From Cryptomeria japonica (Eukaryota; Streptophyta; Pinopsida; Cupressales; Cupressaceae): 64,000 nt of DNA. Shown here one piece after another: positions 43,991 through 54,708 of this stretch. The notes beneath the pieces were generated by a model that saw only the letters and a list, made by a program, of their open reading frames with translations, did not search any database and was not told where the DNA came from. The DNA lies in assembly GCF_030272615.1 (NCBI RefSeq), contig NC_081407.1:376582877-376646876 (forward strand), given 5' to 3'. Position numbers and translations under genes: made by a program. Numbering within the stretch: the stretch's first letter is position 1; each line of letters starts with the position of its first letter.

Positions 43991-45080
43991 GTCTACAGGG
44001 AAAGGGCAAGCATTTGTGGCTACAACAGGTTCTTCACAGCAGTGGATACTTGACTCGAGTTCCTCTTATCACATGGGTTCTACAAAGGAGTAGTTTTCTT
44101 CATTGGAGCCATCAAAGGTACCTCAGATTTACATAGTTGATGATACATGAGTTAAGTTTGAAGGGAAAGGTTCAGTTGACATGGATGATGGAACATTTGA
44201 GAGTGTTCTCTATGTTCCTAACTTGTCTACCAATCTTCTCTCTATCTACCAAATCACTCACTATGGGAATGGGAAAAAGGTTGAGTTTACACCCAATTTA
44301 GTTGTGGTAAAGGAACTTGATAATGATGCCTTGGTAGTAGTGGGAAAATCCAATGACAACTCAAGACTTTACTCATTCTCCCACTTTGTGCTAAGTTCTC
44401 CTTCTATGGCCTTGCTTACTCATTCAAATTTAGAAAGTAAGCTATGGCATGAGTGGTTTGGTCACCTCAACTACTACTATCTTTAGCAGCTCAGCACTAA
44501 AGACATGGTCATAGGTCTACCTCGAATCACTTTTTCAAAGGGTGTATGTTCAAGATGTTCCATGGGAAAGCATCCTGAGGAGAAGTTTGATAAGGGGAAA
44601 GCTTGGAGAGCTTGGGAAGTTCTTCAACTTGTTCACATTGATGTAGCAGGTCCATTTCCATCACCTTCATTTAGTAAGGCCCACTATGTCCTCACCTACA
44701 TTGATGATTACTCTTGCTTCACTTGAGTCCATTTTCTTATTCATAAGAGTGAAGTGTTTGACAAATTTCTAGAATTCAAGGCTCATGTGGAGAAGCAATC
44801 AGGGAAAGTGGTCATGATTCTTCGTACAGATAATGGAAGGGAATATGTGAATAAAATACTTGAGGATTTTTGTACATTTGAGGGGATTGATCTTCAACAT
44901 TTTTTTGCTTACACTCCACAGCAGTACAGAGTTGTAGAGCATAAGAATAGAACTCTCAAAGAAATCGCTAGTTGTATGATACATGCATGTTCTCTTGATC
45001 TCGCCTTTTGGGCAGAGGCTATCAGTTGTGCCACACACATCCAAAATCAAGTTTCTCACAAAGCTTTGATAGGTATAACC
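43991..45080 (+). pseudogene. Copia protease and integrase N-terminal and core parts
   Basis: Protease has WILDSSSSYHMGS near 44043, with DSS in place of the usual DSGA, then LYVPNLSTNLLSI. The gag-pre-integrase finger follows (LWHEWFGHLN at 44445 and CSRCSMGKHPEEKF at 44540). The integrase core shows HIDVAGPF, YIDDYSCFT (then TGA), RTDNGREYVN and VVEHKNRTLKE, so the D, D and E positions are kept. The sequence stops at SHKALIGIT where nested element 2 begins, and the integrase resumes at 51749. Confidence 0.9.
45076..45080. repeat. Left target duplication (TAACC) of nested element 2
   Basis: TAACC here corresponds to TTACC at 51744-51748, one mismatch. The copia integrase frame continues directly across this pair when the insertion is disregarded. 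Confidence 0.85.
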
Positions 45081-45919
45081 TATTGGAATTCTACACTCAC
45101 ATGAGAATGGTTGATGTTTTCATTGATGGCAACCAACCTGAAATAGGTTGTACAGGTTCACCGATAATGCAGACATCATTCACCATCAATGACAAGCACA
45201 ATAAGTTTACTCATCGGCATGCAGATTAAACTGGCAATAAAGTATACCGACACTCAGGCCGATATGAGACAAATTTTTGTTTATGTGAATTATATTGTAA
45301 TATAATTAATTATTTTTAAGCCAACATGATGTATTGTAAAGACTCATATATGTATGAGATCTAATAAGTCATTTTTTTAGTAGCATGACATAGAAGAATA
45401 TTATGTAGAAGATAGTGAAAGGATTTTGTAATAAGGAAGATAGGTTATGTAAGTGAATATCATTCACTGGAAAGGTGTTTGGTTAAGGTTTCTAATGAGA
45501 GCTTAAACTAGTACTGAATCAAGCATTGTAATGCTAATTTGAGTAGTACATTATCTTGGATTTAATTATCCATTTTGTAGTCTGTGAGACTCTTCTATTG
45601 AGCACTGAGCTCTAGGTTGTTGGCCTTCCTACATGTACAGGCCCATACTATAAGTAATATTTATTCATAGAGGCCAGTGAGTAAATATTATGGGTCACAA
45701 TTCCCACCAAGGTTTTTCCCACACCGGGTTTCCTCGCCAAAATATCTTGTGTTATGGTGTGTATTTATGCTGTCTCCGTTATTTTTCTTTGTTGTAAACA
45801 TTAATTTAAGTTACAAAGTTTTAAATAAGTTCAAATATTCCATTGATCGGTTAGACACTGATTCACCCCCCCCCCCCCCCCCCCTCTCAGTGTCTTTGGG
45901 ACTATCATTGCATCTAACA
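45081..45919 (+). repeat. 5' LTR of nested element 2
   Basis: This 839-bp LTR starts TATTGGAATTCTACACTCAC and ends CATCTAACA. It includes a run of 17-18 C near 45868. It shares the CCCACCAAGGTTTTTCCC / GGGTTTCCTCGCC block with the other LTRs of the group. Confidence 0.9.
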
Positions 45920-45920
45920 A

Positions 45921-45933
45921 TTGGTATCAAAGC
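45921..45933 (+). promoter_or_regulatory. Primer binding site of nested element 2
   Basis: TTGGTATCAAAGC, one base after the LTR end, matches the initiator tRNA-Met type site TGGTATCAGAGC with one change. Nested element 1 has TTGGTATCAAATC in the same place (36774-36786). Confidence 0.8.
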
Positions 45934-45990
45934 TTGGTCCTATATTTGCAAAAGCTTAACAGCTTGAGGAAAATTCTGAAACTAGTACCG

Positions 45991-47103
45991 ATGGAGAGTT
46001 TGAGAAAATAGTTGAAAGGAGCTCTTGAAGATTTTGATGCCGAAAATTTGAAGAATATCAAACTTGAAGATGATCTAAGGACTGCTAAGGAATTCATTAA
46101 AGGACTTCAGGAGAACCTGGTTATAGAACAAAATAAGAGGAAGGAACTTCATGAGAAAAAGAAGAAATATGATGATGAAAAGGAAACTCTTAGTGATATT
46201 GCAGAGAAGCTGAGACAAGAGAAAAATAATATGAGGAATGAAATGAAAGATTTAACCATGAGGCTATGTAAGGATATTGAAGATAGGAAGAAGAATGAAG
46301 AAGACTTGACTAGGAGACTTAATGATGGAGAAAATGAAAATCTGAGACTTTGTCATGAAATTGATATGCTAAAGACAAATCCGAGTCACATGCAACATGA
46401 TACAGAGGAGCTTATGAGACAAGTTGGGATTATGGAAAATGAGTTGATCACTACAAATGAACACAAAGACAAATTCAATAAATGTTTAGAAAGACTTGAT
46501 GACATGCTGAAAAGACAAAAACCTGATGGATATACAATTGGACTTGTTTTTGAACATAGAGAAAGTTTCGGGATTGCAAATAATCAAGATCATAGAAAAC
46601 TGGTAAGACAACCTAAAGCTTATAAATTTAATGGGAAATGTTTTAATTGCAACAAATTTGGTCATAGAGAAAATTAGTATAGATTTAGAAATAATCAGAA
46701 TACAAACTTACCCATCGATCAATGTTCTAAATGCAACAAAGTAGGTCACAATTTAGAAATTTGCAAAATTAAAGTGAAATGCTATGTTTGTGGTAGATTT
46801 GGACATTTATCTAATCAATGCAGAACACAACCTAGTCAAGGATATGGAAAACCTATTCAAAGGAATAATGTAACTTGTTATGCACGTAACAAGATTGGGC
46901 ATATTCCAAAATTTTGTAGAAGCAAGACTATGTTAGCGAACAATAAAGGATCTAATGAGAAGGGAAAAGAAAAGGTAAATGAAATATAGCAAGATTTTTG
47001 TAAACAATGGATTAAGAAGAGAGATCAGAGAGTTGATGAATCTATCTCTGCACTGGTAGAATAGAGTAATACTCCACCGATAGGAGATTCTTCATCTAAC
47101 TAA
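45991..47103 (+). pseudogene. Gag with four zinc knuckles (nested element 2)
   Basis: ATG 45991 (MESLRK) to TAA 47101 is one frame of 370 codons, broken by TAGs at 46009, 46675 and 46987 and another near 47062. The long central part is coiled coil (KRKELHEKKKKYDDEKETL, then a heptad-like run to 46500). Knuckle 1 is damaged at its end (the C of RENQC has become Tyr after a stop). Knuckle 2 is intact (CSKCNKVGHNLEIC), knuckle 3 is CYVCGRFGHLSNQC, and in knuckle 4 the second Cys has become Arg. Together with the other copy this shows that the ancestor had four. Confidence 0.85.
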
Positions 47104-47373
47104 GGAATAATCCTTAGGGGGTATGGCAGCAAATTGACAATCATGCATTCTACCCTCGATTGATGGTAAGAAGTTAGATTTCACTTAACCGGCAAGCATT
47201 TAATGCAGTTTTTGAAGAAAATTTTAGTTATAAAGCATTGGATAACCCTCATTTCAATCCACCAAGCATCCAAGCATTCAAAGAGAGGGAAATTGAGCAA
47301 AGGCATTCTAAAGGTGAAGCGGCAAAGTGTTTTTCAAGCATTCAAGGATTTGAAGCAAAAGGTATTTATCGAA

Positions 47374-50300
47374 ATGGCATCCTCATCCTCTGTACCTAAA
47401 TTTATTGCAAACCCTACTGTGGTAGAAAACATTAAGCACCCTAGACCCATATTTAAAATCATCCCTAAAATTGCCAAGCAAGATGATTCTATTGGAGCTT
47501 TTTCTAAAATTCTAAAAAGAGTCACTTTTGTCGAAGACTCGAGAGTTTATATTCACTGCAACATAGAAAATTTAGGGACTGGTGACTTAAAGAACATGTC
47601 TAATGATGTTATTATTGATGAACAAGGTTTGGCTAAACCAGAGTATAAGATTGTAGGAGACTTAGGATATGTTGAAATTCTGAACATACCTAAATTTTTG
47701 AAGGAGGTAGTTCATCTTGTACTGGGCAGAGTTCATGGAGAGTTTATGTGGCTAGACTCTATTTTTAAAATCTCAAAGGAAGCAATCAAGGTAGTTACTG
47801 GTTTATCCTCAACCAATAGTAGGCCCAACAAAACAAAGAAGATACCTAACAAGGGTGTTATGGACCTAAACAGAGCCACATCTGACAATAGGTCTCTTAG
47901 GGTTAATGATATTACTGATGCAAATGTGAGATATGTGAGCATGGTACTTGGCAATAGAGCAACTCATGCAAACAGATTAAATTTAGTTTCTATCTTATGT
48001 ATTCATATTGCATATGAGATGGTTAAGAACAATGCTAGGATTGGTATCTATGAATGGCTTAAGGATGAACTAATAGATAACCTAAAAAAGATTAAGGGTG
48101 ACAAGAAGGGGACATTCTATTTTGGGAATCTACTTGTGTGTTTGATGCTTTACTTCACTAAAGAGATATCTGACATTGGTCATAAGGACTTTGGATATGA
48201 CATACTGATAGGCAAACAAATCATGGAAGTTATTACCGGTATGGGCTCTAACAGTGATAACATTATAGCAGACTACTTCAAAAACTTCCAAACTAAGATG
48301 AAGGCTAGAGAAGGTTACCACAAAAAATTGTAGATAAATATGACAAGCAAATATGTTTTGTAATCAAACATGATGAAACATGGATGGAAGCTATTACTCC
48401 TAGAACTATTTGGATAACAAAAATGGGTTATGAAGTTGATCTAAATATTCTTGAAGCATATGCTAAAACACTTCTTGATGCACCTAAGGAACCATCTGCT
48501 GAAATTTTTGGTAGTGCTGAGACCATTGAGAGTCTTGTTTTGATGCAGAAGCAGAGAAAAAGAAGAAAAAAATTCATCTGAGATGCATCCAAGATGGCTA
48601 AGGAGGTTAAGGAAAATGTAACGAACTTGAGTGGTATATCTACTAGTGAACTGGAAGGACTGGAACTAGTAGCCCATGTTTCACCAGTTGTCACTTCTTC
48701 GGATACAGATAGTGGAAAGGCAGAAGAGTTCAAAAGAGTTGAAAGGAAGAAGAGGAAAACCCCACCGGTACCCTCTCCTTCTACCAAAAGGACTAGAACT
48801 TTAAGGAAGAAGAAGTAGGTTGTAAGGGAGCCTAAGAAAAAGCTAACTCCAAAGAAGAAACAAACTAAGGCACCAAATACCCTTACACTTGAGGAACTAG
48901 TAAATGAGATAACACAAGATGGTAATCTTTGCAATGTAAATAAATATTATCATTCCTTCAAGGATTCTGACAAGGATACTATAGAGGCTAGTATTATTTT
49001 TCATCTTGATATCTACAAGAAGGTTTTGATTGAGGTTGTAGATGATCTGCCTAATGACTTGTATATAAGATTAGAGGCTAAAAGGGTGTCGGTTATGGAA
49101 CTAGATAAAAAGTTAAAGGTTGAAGCATTGTTTGTTGTTCACACTGTAAATTCTAAAGAGGAAATTGATGAACTAATTTCTAAAGCCAATCGGTTAGTTT
49201 TTTTAAGTGGTCATCGGCAAGTTAGCCTAATGGCTAGGAGAGTAAAAAAATTGCTAATGAAACTACAAATAGTTGGGATATATTTTTTGTTGAAAACAAA
49301 AAGAAAGAGGAAAGGGAGAGACAAAAAATGGATAAATCTTTTGCGAAGGTATACCAAAAGGACAAAGGTAAAAGAAAAATTGGTAGTATACCTGTTATAA
49401 AGGTCACAAATTACCTTCCCCCACCAACACAAGATACTCCACCAATAACTTCAAATACACTAGTACATACAGACAGTCAATCGAATAAGGCAAATGAAGA
49501 AGTAACACATGATGACATTAATCTGGATTCTAAAATTCTTTTCACTATGAATGTTGATACACAAGATTTTAATATTGTTGTGGATAAGGATACCTCAGAA
49601 GTTAAGGTAGTCAATGCTAAGAACAATGAGATCTCTGATTCACCAACACACACTGTTGACTCTCAAAACATTGAGATACTGGCAGAAGCTAAGAAACCGG
49701 AGATTGAGAAACTAGAAGATGCAGAGGTACTTACATAGACTGAAAAACCAGCAGAAGCAAAAGTAATAACATAGAGTGAGAAACTGATAGAAAATGTAAA
49801 TAAAGGGGAAACAATTGTTGGACATAAGGAAGAAATAGTTAAGGCAATTGGGCAAGTATCTATTGAAAGGAAATCTATTGTAGAACCAAACACATCCACT
49901 GGAGAATTTAGACCTACTAATGTAACAGGTGTTCTTTTGGATTCAATTAAGAGGATAATAGATTGCAATGCCTTAGCATTTAAGGGTATTGATGACACAT
50001 TACCTATTTTGAAGATGAATACACCAACTTGTAAGATAGATCACATTGATGGTTCTTTAGGTAAACTGGATGCATTGTCCAAATTTATTGCTTCAAATGT
50101 TCTAACCATAGATAAGGTAAATGAGGAAATTGTAAAGGAAAGAATAGATAAAGAGAAAGGTGAATTATTTGAGAAAACTATCAAAGACTATACTGAGAAC
50201 ATGGATTCATTATTACCGGTACTTAAGTCAATAATTTTGGAATATAAGGAGCTGTATAGAGAAGCTTGCAAGCCTCACCACCTGACTGAAGATATTGATG

Positions 50301-50545
50301 AAGAAATTAAGAAGACATAGAAGGAGATAGATGACATTGTGGATAATATGATAAGTTCTTCAGAACTTACCTCAATTTTTGAACAGGAAATGGCAGTTTA
50401 TGAGGAAAAGTTAGAGAAAATTGAGAAAGAGAAAGAAAGGATATGGTTAAAGGCCTAGGAATTGAAAAAGAAAACTTGGTCCAATATTGGATAGTCTTAT
50501 TAATCAGTGGGTTGATCTATCAAAGGCAACAATTCAAGGACAATG
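47374..50545 (+). pseudogene. Giant second ORF of nested element 2 (unknown, about 1050 codons)
   Basis: It starts MASSSSVPKF at 47374, and the first 320 codons are open. Frameshifts occur near 48320 and 49320, and a few stops follow. N-terminal 400 residues: a folded-looking domain with GYVEILNIPKFLKEVV, LDSIFKISKEAIKVVTGL, NRSLRVNDITDANVRYVSM, ARIGIYEWLKDEL, GDKKGTFYFGNLLVCLMLYF and FQTKMKAREG. Middle: Ser/Pro plus a strongly basic cluster (KRVERKKRK, KRTRTLRKKK), likely nuclear localisation. C-terminal third: acidic linker and coiled coil (EYKELYREACKPHHLTEDID, YEEKLEKIEKEKERI). The GxxxxLxIP...I..E.I..VTGL spacing faintly recalls PMD or related plant transposon proteins, but I cannot establish it. 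No catalytic motif is seen. Confidence 0.75.
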
Positions 50546-50744
50546 GTCACTAGAGTAGTAGATGCATTATCTAACCAGCTTGATCTAGTAGACAAAAACC
50601 ATTCTTTCTGACAATAACAAATTCATGCAGAACCTGAATCTAATTTTGGCAAACATTTTTCAACTTGTACACAATAGGTTATAGGCTATGAGGTAGAACT
50701 CTTGTACTCTTTTATTCTTTTTGACATCCTTTGCCATTGATATC

Positions 50745-50896
50745 AAAGGGGGAGTAGTATGGAGAAAAATGCACAGAAGAGATCACTTCCTCAGGGGGAG
50801 TATACTTTTTTTGGGATTAGTTTTTGGACTTCATCTTTGGACAACCATTTTTCGGATTTTTCCTATGAGTGTTTCCATCAATGTCAAAGGGGGAGA
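50745..50896 (+). promoter_or_regulatory. Multiplied polypurine tracts of nested element 2
   Basis: AAAGGGGGAG at 50745-50754, AGGGGGAG at 50793-50800 and CAAAGGGGGAGA at 50885-50896. The last abuts the LTR. The first and third are each preceded by a CCATTGATATC or CCATCAATGTC phrase, as in Sirevirus elements. Confidence 0.85.
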
Positions 50897-50897
50897 T

Positions 50898-51743
50898 TAT
50901 TGGTATTCTACACTCACATGAGAATGGTTGATGTTTTCATTGATGGAAACCAATCGGTAATAGGTTGTACAGATTCACTGGAAATGTAGACATCATTCAT
51001 TGGCACCAACAGGCACAACAATTTTACTCATCAGTATCCAGATTACACCAGCAATGATGTATACCGACACTCAGGCCGACATGAGACAAAGTTTTGTTTA
51101 TGTGAATTATATTGTAACATAATTAATTATTTGTAAGCCAACATGATGTATTGTAAAGACATATGAATGAGATCTAATAAGTCATTTTTGTAGTAGCATG
51201 GCATAGAAGAATATTATGTAGAAGACAACAAAAGGATTTTGTAATAAGGTAGATAGGTTATGTACGTGAATATCATTCACTAGAAAGGTTTTTGGTTAAG
51301 GTTTCTGAAAGAGCTTAAACCAATACTGAATCAAGCATTGCAGATGCTAATTTGAGCAGTACATTATCTTGGATTTAATTATCCATTTTGTAGTCAATGA
51401 GACTCTTTTATTGAGTAGAGAACTCTAGGTTCTTGGTCTTCCTACATGTGCAGGCCCATATTGTAAGTAATATTTATTCATATTGGCCAATGAGTAAATA
51501 TTATGGGTCACAAATCCCACTGAGGTTTTTCCCACATCGGGTTTCCTCGCCAAAATATCTTGTGTTATAGTGTGCATTTATGTTGTCTCTATTGTTTCTC
51601 TTTATTGCACTATTGCTTGTTTACGGGTACATTAATTTAAGTTACAAAGTTATACATAAGTTAAAATATTCCATTAACCAGTTAGACAGTGATTCACCCC
51701 ACCCCCCCTCTCAATGTCTTTGGGACTATCATTCCTTCTAACA
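50898..51743 (+). repeat. 3' LTR of nested element 2
   Basis: This 846-bp LTR starts TATTGGTATTCTACACTCAC and ends CCTTCTAACA. It matches 45081-45919 with scattered differences. Confidence 0.9.
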
Positions 51744-51748
51744 TTACC
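51744..51748. repeat. Right target duplication (TTACC) of nested element 2
   Basis: TTACC follows the LTR directly, with TAACC on the left side. One mismatch has arisen since insertion. Confidence 0.85.
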
Positions 51749-52257
51749 CATTTTGAGGCTTGGGTTGGTAAGAAACCAATTGTGAGACATTTCAGAGTCT
51801 TTGGGTGTGCAGCATGGGCTTGCATTCCTCCATAGAAATGCAAGGCATTGGAACATCAAAGTAGGCCTTGTCTTTTTGTTAGATATCCTAAGGGTGTTAA
51901 GGGATATCAATTGATGGATCCTAAGACACATGAGGTGTTCATTGAGAGGATTGTTCATTTTGAGGAAAACTCTCCTAGCTTAGCCTCTCTACCTCCTCCA
52001 CCTTCCTCAATTGTGGATAGTGATGCCAGTGATTCAGATGACGAGACCCCTTCAACTCTAACTCATAGGGTTACGCCTTGACAGGGTCCACTTGCAGTTG
52101 AGGAACTTCATTCTCCACCTCAACCTAGACCTCATTAGACTTGACAGGCACTTGAGTTAGTAGGTTCTCTTGTTGGGATCCTTCAGATACATGGAGGAAT
52201 CGGTCACAACATTAGGACCTTCCACATGCATACATTGCTACCAATTCTAATCCACAG
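51749..52257 (+). pseudogene. Copia integrase C-terminal part and linker
   Basis: It continues the integrase frame after the insertion: HFEAWVGKKPIVRHFRVFGC, then a TAG near 51834, then RPCLFVRYPKGVKGYQLMDP and VFIERIVHFEENSP. This is the conserved end of copia integrase. A Pro/Ser/Asp-rich linker (SLPPPPSS, SDASDSDDETPS) with frameshifts leads to RT. Confidence 0.85.
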
Positions 52258-53790
52258 ACATTTTGGGAAACATCAGGGATTCCTGAGTGGGACCAAGCTA
52301 TGGAGGAAGAGTATAGTTCCTTGATGAGGAACACCACATGGGAGTTAGTCCCTCTCCCTAAGGGGAGAAAGATGATTCGATGTAAGTGGATCTATCAGAC
52401 CGAGTTTGTAGCAGATGGTATTGTGGATAAGTATAAGGATCAGCTTGTTGTGAAAGGTTTCTCTTAGGTTCCAAGTGTTGACTATATTGAGACCTTTGTG
52501 CTTGTAGCCAGGATGAACTCCATTCGCTTGACACTTTCTATTATTGTAGCTTATGGTTGGGTTGTACATCAGATGGATGTGAAGAGTTATTTTCTTCATG
52601 GGGATATTGATGATGAGATTTATATGGAGCAGCCACAGGGTTTCATCTAGGATTCTCCCTTAATTTGCAGACTAAGGAAATCTCTCTATGGCCTTAAGAA
52701 AATCCCCAACACTTGGTACGCCAAGATGGATTCCTTTCTTCTCTCAGCAGGATTCACCAGGTGTCATTCCGATCGGAATGTCTACATTTTGTGATAGAAT
52801 GACTCACACTTGATACTTGTGCTATATGTTGATGAATTGATCATTATAGAGAGCACCACATCCATCATTAGTAGGGTCAAATTTGCTTTGCATGACATAT
52901 TTGCTATAACTAACTTGGGTCATTTTCACTACTTTCTCGGGATAGGGATTTCATAGTCACCTTCCAAGATTACACTATCGCAGCCCAAGTATGCTCTTGA
53001 TCTACTTGCACACTTTCATATGGTTGATTGTAAGCCTACACCGACTCCCTTTCTTTGAGGAGTCAATCTTGAGGCTAGGTGCTCTTCTCCACCAGTTGAT
53101 GCCACTTTGTATCATTAGCTTGTGGGTAGTCTCATCTACTTGACTCGCACATGCCTTGATATTTCATTTGTAGTTGGCATGGTTTCCCGCTTCATGCAAG
53201 AACGACATGAGCTTCATTGGAAAGATGCCAAACACATCCTTCATTACATCTAGGGTACACATCATTAAGGGATTCATTATGCAATAGGCATAGGACTTCT
53301 CTTAGTTGGTTACACAGACTCCGATTGGGCTAGTGATCTTGATGATCATAAGTCTACTTCAGGCTACAACTTCCACCTTAGTTCGGTCCCCATTTGTTGG
53401 TAGAGTAAGAAGCAACATGCTATTGCTCTCTCTTCAACTGAGGATGAGTATTGAGGGGTTGTTAACACATCGACTGAGACCATTTGGCTTCAACAGATTC
53501 TCATAGAGTTTGGGTTCACCACTCCACGGTTGACAACTCTACATTGTGACAATCAGAGTGCTATTGCAATCTTGAAGAGCCCAATCTAGCATCAGCATAC
53601 TTAACACATCACGATTCATATGCACTACATCTGAGAGTTAATTCAGGACCAGGTCATTGATTTGTAGTATTGTCCTACAACAGAGTAGGTTGCAGACATA
53701 TTCACCAAACCTTTCACTGAGAGTAAGTTCCAGCAGTTGTGAGCTCTGTTGGGGGTGCAGGATGTCTCATTAGGGGGGGTCAGTTGACTT
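52258..53790 (+). pseudogene. Copia reverse transcriptase and RNase H
   Basis: RT blocks are in order: WDQAMEEEYSSLMRNTTWEL, KMIRCKWIYQ, DYIETFVLVARMNSIRL, VHQMDVKSYFLHGDI, EIYMEQPQGF, RLRKSLYGLKKIPNTWY, then LYVDELIII at 52822-52848, where the catalytic YVDD box has become YVDE. RNase H follows with GYTDSDWASDLDDHKSTSGY, KKQHAIALSSTEDEY, LHCDNQSAIAI and ADIFTKPF near 53700. More than ten stops (many TAG where CAG or TGG would fit) show strong decay. Confidence 0.9.
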
Positions 53791-54046
53791 CTCCTTCCTC
53801 TCTTATGGGGGGATTTTTTCCTCTTTGAGGTTTTTTCCTTCTTCTTTGAGAGTCTTTTGTACATTCATCTCTCTTTTCGGTGGGATTTTTTTCCCACTGG
53901 GTTTTCTCCCTTTCTTCGTTTGTGAGAGATTGCATTGCATAGGTTTTCATGCATTTTCATATTGTACATGGGTACCTATCATGACCTAGTAGCTAGGACC
54001 CATCTTGCATTGTTGACTTAAGTCTTCATTCCCCTAAGTTGCACTT

Positions 54047-54054
54047 AAGGGGGA
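54047..54054 (+). promoter_or_regulatory. Copia polypurine tract
   Basis: AAGGGGGA directly precedes the 3' LTR start TGTTGGTGTAAAAATT. Confidence 0.85.
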
Positions 54055-54503
54055 TGTTGGTGTAAAAATTATTCATCATGGATATCATTACACTTTACTT
54101 AAGTTAACTTGGGATAATGCATCTCATCATAGTTTGGATATGAGACACTTATGGAAGTGGGCACATAGGGATGTAGCTTATAGGAGAAATTCCACCTTTG
54201 GTACTCTTATCTTGTTGTTACACTCCACATTCAGTGGGCCATCCACCTCTTGTGGAATATTATATTATTTCTCCTACCTACTCCTAATTTTTCTTACCTA
54301 CCCTTGTTTCTCATTGAGCCACATGTCATGATTGTGTGCTCACATATCCATATTGCCTTGCCTATATAAGCATGTCCATATTCATTGTATTAGCTAATAC
54401 AGTTGATCATTTGCATATTGATGAGAATATAGTTTTTTCTTGTCATACTTTTGTCTCTCTTTTGTTCTTTTCATTGTGCCCTTGGTCTTGGCAAAATCTC
54501 AAA
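54055..54503 (+). repeat. Copia 3' LTR
   Basis: This 449-bp uninterrupted copy starts TGTTGGTGTAAAAATTATTC and ends AATCTCAAA (the 5' copy ends CTCACA). A TATA-like CCTATATAAGC lies at 54360-54370. It shows the empty site for nested element 1 (single ACTTT in CATACTTTTGTC near 54447). Confidence 0.95.
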
Positions 54504-54508
54504 CTTTG
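54504..54508. repeat. Right target-site duplication (CTTTG) of the copia element
   Basis: It is identical to 35529-35533. Confidence 0.85.
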
Positions 54509-54700
54509 AAATATTTTACCATTAAGAATCTAACACATACTAAAACTATAAGTTAATTACCCTTGTCAAAACAATGAGTAATTATTGGTGCTAACATGTC
54601 TATAAAATATATATTAACTTTATAAATAAAGGGATGCCGAAAATATCTCTTCAATAGAGCATTAATGATGACAACTTTTCACATGTGTAAAGCCATTCCT
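54509..54700. other. Right flank of the copia element
   Basis: This is AT-rich DNA with no recognisable feature, between the copia duplication and the ORF remnant at 54709. Confidence 0.5.
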
Positions 54701-54708
54701 AGAAAGAT

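Larger units (their letters stand above)
45081..51743 (+). mobile_element. Nested element 2: gag-plus-giant-ORF LTR retrotransposon without pol
   Basis: This 6,663-bp sister of nested element 1 is inserted in the copia integrase. LTRs are 45081-45919 and 50898-51743 (TATTGG...TAACA), with the primer-site-like TTGGTATCAAAGC at 45921. It has the same gag with knuckles, a larger second ORF (47374 to about 50545), and three AGGGGGAG tracts before the 3' LTR. No pol domain exists. It therefore needs enzymes in trans from an autonomous, probably Sirevirus-type, partner. Confidence 0.9.
35534..54503 (+). mobile_element. Ty1/copia LTR retrotransposon, interrupted by two later insertions
   Basis: The element has a split 5' LTR, a primer binding site at 41481, a 1.57-kb leader, and gag, protease, integrase, RT and RNase H in copia order on the + strand, then a polypurine tract and a 449-bp 3' LTR. 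Perfect CTTTG duplications flank it. Removing the two nested elements with their 5-bp duplications leaves about 6.8 kb, long for copia (usually about 5 kb) because of the leader. One reading frame holds from the gag start at 43050 to the second insertion at 45080, apart from stops. The copy is dead. Confidence 0.95.
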
